A DNA stretch of 64,000 nt from positions 60,527,938 through 60,591,937 of the forward strand of contig OY288257.1 of assembly GCA_958450325.1 (NCBI GenBank). Direction: 5' to 3'. The notes below the pieces were generated by a model that worked only from the letters and a program-made list of their open reading frames with translations, made no database searches and was not told the DNA's origin. This DNA is from Agrostemma githago (taxonomy: Eukaryota > Streptophyta > Magnoliopsida > Caryophyllales > Caryophyllaceae). Positions within the stretch are counted from its first letter, which is position 1; each line of letters opens with the position of its first letter. The translations under genes were made by a program, and so were the position numbers. Below are positions 56,672 to 64,000 of this stretch, in pieces.

Positions 56672-58325
56672 GCACTTTACACAACACTCATCTTAAAATA
56701 AACTATTACTCTCTCTCTCTCTCTAAAAAAAACCCCAAAACCAAAACCCTTATTGACCACCATCACAGTCGCCACCACCCTTATTCCTTCCTATCTTTCA
56801 ATCTTTGTCGGAGATGGGGCTTTTATTAGCTCCATCTCCGGCCACTCGATCATTTTACGCTTTTGATTGACCTTTCCTGGTTAATTGTCTCACTGTATTC
56901 CGTGCATTGGTTTCGCTCACCGCCTATCGATTTTGTGTTCTGAGTGTCTCGGCCTGAGTTTCGTCCTGATCGTCATGCTCAATAGTCGACTGTTGCGTCC
57001 TGTCGTGCTCCGCCCCTTCTCCGGCCGTTATCCTTCCTCTTTTCTCCTGTCGGCCGCCGCCTTCGGTTCCTGTCCGTTTGCCGATGGTGTTGGTTTGTGG
57101 TCTCTTTTCTTGTTTTGTGGTGATGGACATTTGTTTGGTTGTTTGGTTTCCTTCAATGTCCACCGTCTTCTGTTTTAAAAAATCTTAAAGAATTTCCTTT
57201 CAAATCAATGATTTCAAAATCAAATCAAGTAAGTCTTTTCTTTTTGTTGTAAGGATACAGTTTTTGTCCTTGCATGTGTTTGTCTTCAACTTCTAGAGGT
57301 GTTTCCCCCTCCCCTCGCCCCCTTCCCCCATCTCTAGTAAGTTGTCGTCTTTTTCTTGTCTGGTCTCGGTGTTGTCTTGCATGGATGGCTAGATGATCCC
57401 CCCTCCCCTCGCCCTCCTTCCCCATCGTAGCCCTATGTAAGACGGTCCAAGATTGTTTTTTATGGGTCTTTTTATGTCTAGGGTGGTAAGAGGTTTCCGT
57501 ATGGGTCCGTTGTTGGTGGTCAGTGTCTGATGGTCGTTCTTGTCGTTCTATTGGGTGGCTTGGATCGGATTTTTCTAACTCTTGCCGTTTGGCTCTTCCT
57601 TGTCGTGGGCGGTGACTGACATCTAATGCATGTGATCTTTGAGACTGTTTTCTTGGCTTGGTTTTCATTGGTGCAGTTTGATGAGTGTTTGGTTGATTTG
57701 GAGTTGGGTCGGATTTTGGTGTCGTGTGGTTTGGTTGTGGTGGTGGGCTCTCCTTTTCGATGAAGTCTTTTAAATATTTTATGCTACTTTTTATTTTCCT
57801 AATAATCTCCTTCTTGAGGAGAATGAAGACCGCGGGCCTTGTGTGTGTTGGCTTCTCTTTGGTGGTTCTTGTTACGGATATGGTTTGGGGGTGTTCCTCT
57901 TTGCTTCTCGTGGGGTGGCTTTTTCCCTTGGATAGTTGGTCTTTTGTTCGGCTTGTTCATTTACTAAGTTGCACGAGTTTTATCTCCATTGCCCAGTTTT
58001 TCCCCGTTTTCTTTCTACGTCTTTGTGACGTAAGTGCAACTTGTTCTTGTCACATTCCCGACCAGAGGAGTAGGCTGTCTACCGGATTAATCAACCTTGA
58101 TGATGTGAAGTGTGAAGCAGCTCGTGCCACTCCTACTACCCATCACCAACACTTTGTTCTTAGGCGCAGTCTTCATTTCTTTTATCAATTCTTAGTATCT
58201 ATTAGTTATATGTTGTATTATGTAGTAACTCGATCCCTAAACAAAAGAAGGCATAACCTAAAGGTTATTGCCCTAAATTTGTGATAGGGTGGATTTTGAA
58301 CTGTTGGCAAAAAAAAAAAAAAAAA
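56672..58325 (+). mobile_element. Poly(A) retroposon without recognisable protein (1.65 kb)
   Basis: A 12-bp duplication GAATCTTAGCTA at 56660-56671 and 58326-58337 flanks an insert ending in about 16 A. The 5' part is a CT tract followed by CCCCAAAACC-rich leader. The body is unusually rich in G/T, with long open frames (for example 57724-58284), but none shows reverse transcriptase, endonuclease or another known domain. It is either an internally deleted or non-autonomous LINE derivative, or a retroposed non-coding transcript. Confidence 0.7.
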
Positions 58326-58337
58326 GAATCTTAGCTA

Positions 58338-58879
58338 ACTTGTGCGTGTCTCTCCGTTAATGAGGTTCTTCGATCTTTGTACTTCCATCGATTTTAGTTT
58401 TAACAAAAGATTTGGCAGCTCATGTTATGACTCATCAAATCAAGTGCAATGGTTTGACAAGGGAACTTGCTTGCAAATATGAAATATTGCAGGCTATTAG
58501 TCAAACCATTCTTTCACTCTGCTACTAGCTTAACAAGTTCCACCAGGTTTTCTCCATCAATCAAATGTATGTTTTGTTGGGGACCTTACATCTAGTAGCA
58601 ATATGAGTTGAAAGTTGGGTATCATCTAAGTTACCATTGAGGTTGTAGCTTAAATGCAACACAAATTATTCTTTGCGACGAAATTATTTGTCATTTCCTT
58701 ATGACAACTTCTTGTTTGTAACGGAACTATCCGTATTAAACGCGTGACGGATCAAATAATACTCACTTGGGTGAATAAGACAAAGTCATGTGCTACCCAC
58801 TAGCTTTGTATTTTCTAATCTAATAATATATCCGTCACAAAGAAGACTTACTCTTTCCTTATAATGGATCAAATACGAT
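58338..58879. other. Intergenic DNA with a possible small MITE
   Basis: At about 58670-58850 GCGACGAAATT and paired CGTGACGGAT/ATCCGTCACAAAG blocks resemble the segment at 24.9 kb. No gene. Confidence 0.4.
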
Positions 58880-59174
58880 TGTTGTGTGCCAAATTTGGAC
58901 CGTTTTTCCTCCCATTTAGACCCGTTTTTCCTCTGTTTTGTGAGACTTGAGTGCGATTATCGCCATATTTTGCGTAATTCTCACATTAATGTCTCTCTTT
59001 TGCATTTTACGTGTTTTTGGTAGTTTTCCGTCTATTTTGATAGGATTTTCGACCGAAAACGTGTTTGAGCTTCTACGAGCATGAGAGAGATACGGTCCAA
59101 GAGCAAAGCACACAACCGAAAGTTCAAGTAATCCAACTGATCAACGAAGAAAAAGACCGGAAAAGAGTCTATCG

Positions 59175-59412
59175 GCCACCGGGTGAAGTTTCGCCCGGTG
59201 AATCATCACCGGGCGAAGTTTCGCCCGACGACATTTCTTTTCATCCCCGAAGATTTTCACGGCGACTTGACCGGGCGAAATTTCGCCCACCGGGTGAAAT
59301 TTCGCCCGATGGTGAAGACGGGTCGAAAACGCGAAAAACGAAGAAAATCTCACCGGGTGAAATTTCACCCGGTGGGATTATTATGTCGAGCCGCGGGGCG
59401 AAATTTCACCCC
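59175..59412 (+). repeat. Cluster of GGGCGAAATTTCGCCC-type palindromes in the LTR
   Basis: At least six units of (ACC)GGGYGAARTTTCRCCC(GGT), partly back to back, at about 59178, 59211, 59267, 59294, 59352 and 59395. Each is a near-perfect palindrome. Both strands appear coding-like in some frames (SPGEVSPGE) only because of the repeat. Confidence 0.88.
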
Positions 59413-59540
59413 ATGAAGATGCAAAGGGTGATGGTCTAGCAAAATGAAGAGAAATCGGATTTGGGCCTTGAAGTTTGTGCAACCCATTAAGCAACTCTGT
59501 ATATATCCCTCCTAGGGTTTTGAGCCAAAGTGAGCCTTAA

Positions 59541-60443
59541 GACCATCTCCAACCATGCTCCAATATCATTCATCATCCTTCCATCTCTCTTCTTTCTCAC
59601 TCATCCAACTCACAAAAAAAAAAAACACTCCTCCATCCATACTCATCTCTTCTCATCATCTTTTACTCTCTCTCATCATTTATCTCTCCTACTTTTTAAT
59701 ACCCCACCATTCCACTCCTCCACTATTTTTTATTAATTATGAAAATAATTGGTTAACTAATGTAATTAACAAAATCGAGTACGATAATTTAATTTGATAG
59801 TTCAACTCGGTTAGGCAGACATGTTATATAGAGCTACGTAATTATAGTAGGCATATGTTATATATTTTAGTTAATTTTATGTAGGAGAGAAAATAGGTGT
59901 GAGGAGATGTAGTATGAAACCGTAACTTATATAGAGCTACGTAATTATTCATTTCAATTTTTTTTCCTGATTTTCAATTGGTAATAAAAGCATCTGTCAG
60001 AATTTGTGATAGAGTGGTCAATTTTTGTATTAAATGTGATTAACAAAATAAAATAGAGAGATGAAGAAGTAGTGTGACAATATCACTCAATATTATACTC
60101 TATTTATAGAGAAAAAAATTTCCAATCTAGATATTTAATTTTTTTTAAAAAAAAAAAAAATTAAAATAAAGTTTTTCATCAAAAACATAAAACATATACA
60201 AAAAGATAAGAAATTAAAGGGAATGAACTTGGTCATGCCACATGTCACTACTTGATTGGCTAATAGAATTAATAAAAAAAAAAAAAAAAAAAAACTACTA
60301 CACAACTCAGCGTAACATTCAGCATATTGTTGATGAGTGGAGTGTTCATCATCATTTTGATGAAGCCTCATCATCGTTGGAGAGGTTTGGTGAAGGCATC
60401 ATCAAAATTTTGATGAGTTCACAATGACCCGTTGGAGATGCTC
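59541..60443. mobile_element. Tourist/Harbinger-like element nested in the solo LTR (903 bp)
   Basis: Ends GACCATCTCCAACCATGC and CCCGTTGGAGATGCTC are inverted, with TAA at 59538-59540 and 60444-60446. It contains A/T homopolymer runs and no transposase. Confidence 0.78.
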
Positions 60444-61499
60444 TAAGTGTGCCTCTTAGGAGTAGGATAGAAAAATCTCTATAGTAGTTTGTAGTAAAAG
60501 CTCTCTTAGAAAATTATCTAAAATAATTAGTAGATCTATCAAACACTAATACAATTATTCCAGTATTAATAGTAAAATTACAATCTTTATTGAAGAATTG
60601 AGTTTATTATTGAAGATTCAAGGGTTTTACAAGGGTTTATGTGACAAAACCCTTGCTTTATTTCTTGAAGATTCTTATTTCTCTTATTGAAGATTGAAGA
60701 TTTATGCATGGATTAGTGACAAATTCTTGTGTATTTCTCTCAAGATTCAATCTTTATTATTATTAATCTTCTTCTTCCTCTTTAGATCTCTCCATTGTTA
60801 GTAAAACACTCTCCTCTCCCTCTTCTGCATTAGTATATTTGTTAGTGTAGTTTTTATGCATACTTTAATTATTTTCTTCTTAATGAATGCTTTGTTGTCA
60901 ACCACCATGATTAGTGAGTAGATCTCTTTGTTAGGGGGTTAGGGGAGGAGGAATAATAGATAAAGATTTCATCTTTTGTGAGATTATTGCATTTGAGGGT
61001 GATATTGTCTTAATGGAATTGTTGTGTTATGTTTGACTTAGCTTGATCACCTAGGTTGACTTAACTCACCCGGACCAATATGGGGAAACTCGGGGTTTGG
61101 GTAATTCCGTCTAGAGACCGTAGTTTATTCGTCGCGAAAGCGGGCTTAGACTTGGTTGGTAGGGAAACCGAAAGGTGGAACCTCCCTTATACATCTTGTG
61201 ATAATTCTTGCATTAGTAGAATCTTGTCTTTATTTCCGATTCCCCGACTCTCCCTAACGCCTTTCCCATCGATAGTTTCCCACCTTAGTCACATAAGCTC
61301 GTTTAGTAAATCTAGCTCGACTCAACCAAACCCCCCTTCTCGACTCAATTACCCCTAGACATTGACTTGACCGACTACCCCTCGACCGTCCCTGTGGATC
61401 GATCCCTGACTTACCGCTACTACGTAGTAGTAGTATTCCGGGGTTATAAATATTGTTTGACCGCGTTGGATAGACGACAATCCCGCGCGCATCAACGAT

Positions 61500-62192
61500 C
61501 CATTTACAGAGAAAAAGAGAAAAAAAACAATAAAAAAGTAATGTGTTGCCTTTTCTACCTAAGTAGTTAGTACATGACCCGTTATAATAAAGTGACGAAT
61601 ACCTAAACTAACGGTGAATGAAATGCATAGTTTGAAAGTAGAATGATTTCAAGGTAGAAGATAGGGAGTATTAATTCATCACGTTGTTTTTCTACTCGCA
61701 TTTGGGTGGACATGCATACAAATAAGTAAATGTGATTGGGGTTGCTTTCATTTTAGGCCTAAATTTGGTTTGCTTGAGCAATAAATCACACACTAACCAC
61801 TTTCCATTAAAAAGGATATCATCATCTAAATTTTATTGGGATGCACCTAAAATAAGGTAGTAATGGGGAAAAAGCATGCACACACTCCTCTCTCACTCAC
61901 TCTTAAGAAGCCGACACTCTATAATTAATAATTTGACATCGTTTGTACATGCATGTGGATGACTTATTTTTAATGATATTGATCTTTACTTCAAAAAGAA
62001 AAAAAAAACTAAATCTATCAACTACTGTAAGCTTTGGGAATACATGCAACTTTATACATTAGACGATTTTACGTGAGGTTAAGTATTGTATATTTGTATC
62101 GTATAACTTTATAGACCAAGTATACTGTATACTCAAACCTCTATATAATATAATGGGCAGCCACCCTTAACTAAAGCACCACAAATTGAGTC
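61500..62192 (+). promoter_or_regulatory. Upstream region of the P450 gene
   Basis: A TATA box (TATATAAT, 62142-62149) lies about 45 bp before the start codon. No other gene seen in the interval. Confidence 0.5.
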
Positions 62193-64000
62193 ATGGAATT
62201 CCATTCAATAATATTAGCCTTCGCATCCATTATTTTCTTGACACTATTGAAACGTTACTACGTATATAAACAACCCCCTGAAGCTAAAGGATCATGGCCT
62301 ATAATTGGTCACCTTCCACTCCTACATCCCTCCAAAAGGCCTCACAAAGCTTTAGGCACCTTGGCCGATGAACACGGTCCGATTTTCACGATAAACATCG
62401 GTGTACGCAAAGCCGTGGTGGTTAGCTCAATGGAAATGGCTAAAGAGTGTCTCTTATCACACGATAAGGACGTGTCTGGACGTCCAAAATCTATTGCTAA
62501 TGGATTAATATCTTACAATTATGCCATGTTCATTTTTACCCCTTATGGTTCGTATTGGCGGACCATGCGTAAGATAGTAATGCTCAATTTACTCTCGAGC
62601 TATCGACTGTCCACGCTTTCCCATGTCTGGAAATCTGAAATAGGTACATTGACTAAAAAAATGTATAATAAATGGGATAAAGAAAAGAATAATAATGGAT
62701 CCAATTTTGTTTTAGTCGATATGAAACAATTATTTGGGGACTTTACCTTGGCCATGATGCTTAGAATTATTTTTAGTAAACAATTGAACGTTAAAAGTTA
62801 CGAATTTAGGCGATTTAAAAAGTTGGTAAGGGTGTATATCGATTATGTGGGAACATTTATAATAGGAGATGCACTTCCAAGCCTAAGGTGGTTGGATTTA
62901 GGAGGTCAAGAGAAGGCTATGAAGAAGGTTTCTAATGAGATTGATGATATAATCGAAGGATGGCTTAAAGAACACAAGGAAAAGGGGACAAAATATAAGG
63001 ACGATGGGAGTCAAGATTTTATGGATATCATGCTTAATGTTCTTGATAAAGATGCTGTCAAGGATTGCAACTATGATGCTGACACTCTTAACAAGGCTAC
63101 TTGTTTGGTATGTTTGTTTAAACTCAGATTATTTACTCCCTTCATCTTCTTGAATTAGTCTCATGGATCCACTTTTCCTCTCACAAAAAAAAAAAAATGG
63201 GGACTAATTCAAGAAGATGGAGGAGTAGTATATATACACAGTCACAGAAACACGTGAATAATTGATCCACGTTAGAAGAATGGTTTTTTTAAGTATGGCA
63301 GATTCTTGCTCCCTAGGTTTACTTTATCCAACATGATATTATTTGACTCGTCACCTATTTGTATCACAATAGAGACTTACTCAACCATAGTCTCCTCACT
63401 GGTACAATGCATCATCCATCACTACAACAATATTAGAAATGATGATCAAGAGACTACTAATAACTACAAAGTAATAAGTACTCACTTCATCTCGGTTATT
63501 TGTTATCATTTTATATTATTTTTAATCCAAGAACAACAGATGGAAAGAGTACATATATCTAGAATTTGGGGGTGGACACGTGTCTACGCCACCCTAGATC
63601 CGTCCATGGTATTTGACCTTTTATTTTCTGGCCTCAACATCATTTACTTTAGTTTAAGGTGTATAGAAATAATTTTCTAATTAATATCGTCAACATGAAA
63701 ATCTTGATCTTATAAGCCTCGTTGTTTAGATGATAATTGCAGCAGGAATCGATACAACTACAGTCACCTTAACATGGGCACTCTCATTATTAATGAACAA
63801 CCCCCAAACTCTGAAAAGGGCTAAAGATGAGTTAAACTTAGTAGTGGGAAGAGAAGGACAAGTTATGGAGGATGACATTCCAAAGCTCAAATATCTCCAA
63901 GCAATAGTGAAGAGACTCTAAGACTCTACCCATCATTCCCTCTAATGGGTCCTCGAGAATTCATCGAGAGCTGCACAATTAACGGCTACCATATCCAAAA
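62193..64000 (+). pseudogene. Cytochrome P450, CYP82-like, frameshifted and cut by the window end
   Basis: Exon 1 is 62193-63107 (305 codons) and exon 2 starts at 63730 after a GTATGT...TTTAG intron. The protein has an N-terminal membrane anchor, a hinge PPEAKGSWPIIGHLP, the GRPKS and PYGSYWRTMRK blocks typical of plant A-type P450s, and the I-helix oxygen-binding motif AGIDTT (residues 310-315). After KYLQAIVK the frame shifts: AAGAGACT stands where relatives have AAGGAGACT, so the K-helix ExxR motif (expected KETLR) is lost and a TAA follows at once. In the +1 frame the normal sequence continues to the window edge (RLYPSFPLMGPREF). The heme-binding loop lies beyond the window. CYP82 assignment is by overall similarity. 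A single-base sequencing error is possible. Confidence 0.85.
63136..63225. mobile_element. 90-bp foldback MITE in the P450 intron
   Basis: CTCCCTTCATCTTCTTGAAT...GACTAATTCAAGAAGATGGA...GGAG, an almost perfect hairpin with TA on both sides, inside intron 1. Confidence 0.75.

Larger units (their letters stand above)
58880..61494. mobile_element. Solo LTR of a large Ty3/gypsy-type retrotransposon
   Basis: The segment runs from TGTTGTGTGCC at 58880 to CGCGCGCATCA at 61494 and is flanked by a perfect 5-bp duplication ACGAT (58875-58879 and 61495-61499). TG...CA ends with a 5-bp duplication and no internal region define a solo LTR. The 3' part (CCCTGTGGATCGATCCCTGA, GGTTATAAATATTGTTTGAC) resembles Tat/Athila-type LTR ends. 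Without the nested Tourist element it is about 1.7 kb. Confidence 0.82.

Noticed and set aside
57724..58284. 186-aa open frame in the poly(A) retroposon
   Set aside because: Mostly low-complexity Phe/Leu/Val from G/T-rich DNA, with no known domain. Left as part of the element.
59175..59412. CRISPR-like spacing of palindromes
   Set aside because: Spacers are irregular and the host is a plant. It is an LTR-internal repeat.
61080..61358. 92-aa open frame
   Set aside because: Lies in the 3' part of the solo LTR and is not conserved-looking protein.
63306..63680. 124-aa open frame between P450 exons
   Set aside because: Lies within the intron bounded by GTATGT and TTTAG, with no P450 similarity.

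Overview
This is a 64 kb piece of a dicot plant nuclear genome. It has spliced genes with GT-AG introns, long AT-rich intergenic DNA and very many transposable elements. The dense CTCCCTCCGTTCC-type Stowaway MITEs, the recurrent nonamer TACTCCGTA and the gene homologies suggest Caryophyllales, probably the amaranth/chenopod family (spinach, quinoa, beet relatives). The species itself is an inference. No database search was possible, so family names rest on recognised motifs.

Layout. 1-1.9 kb: first exon of a minus-strand 5'-adenylylsulfate reductase-like gene and a Stowaway MITE. 1.874-15.360 kb: one structurally delimited Helitron, minus strand, 13,487 bp, with a TC 5' end, a CTAG 3' end behind a 7-bp hairpin, and an A^T target. 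It carries an 11-exon RPA1-like gene that reads through cleanly, a Rep/helicase gene with a mutated HUH site and a nonsense codon, and, on the opposite strand, an intact single-domain ORF resembling the XS domain of SGS3 RNA-silencing proteins. 15.4-32 kb: no host gene; decayed copia pieces, Stowaway, Harbinger/Tourist and hAT elements, and nested insertions with clear target duplications (a LINE inside a Stowaway, a hAT inside a retroposon).

32.7-38.8 kb: two host genes facing each other, an SDS22-like LRR protein (4 exons, 641 aa) and a single-exon AT-hook protein. 40.8-46.9 kb: a 1.7 kb duplication of what looks like a promoter plus 5' UTR exon, its two copies separated by an antisense copia LTR-PBS-gag fragment. 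48.3-49.0 kb: a BORCS8/MEF2BNB-like gene, probably the owner of that promoter. 53.2-55.1 kb: a group C MAP kinase (MPK7-like, 370 aa, TEY loop). 55.9-61.5 kb: a Tourist MITE, a 1.65 kb poly(A) retroposon, and a Ty3/gypsy-type solo LTR (5-bp duplication ACGAT) holding a nested Tourist element and a cluster of GGGCGAAATTTCGCCC palindromes. 62.2-64 kb: a CYP82-like cytochrome P450 running off the window, with a 1-base frameshift at the ExxR motif.

The host genes look like unrelated housekeeping or signalling genes rather than a pathway. The coherent multi-gene unit is the Helitron. The main candidate for something new is a Helitron that combines RPA, Rep-helicase and an SGS3-type XS-domain ORF.
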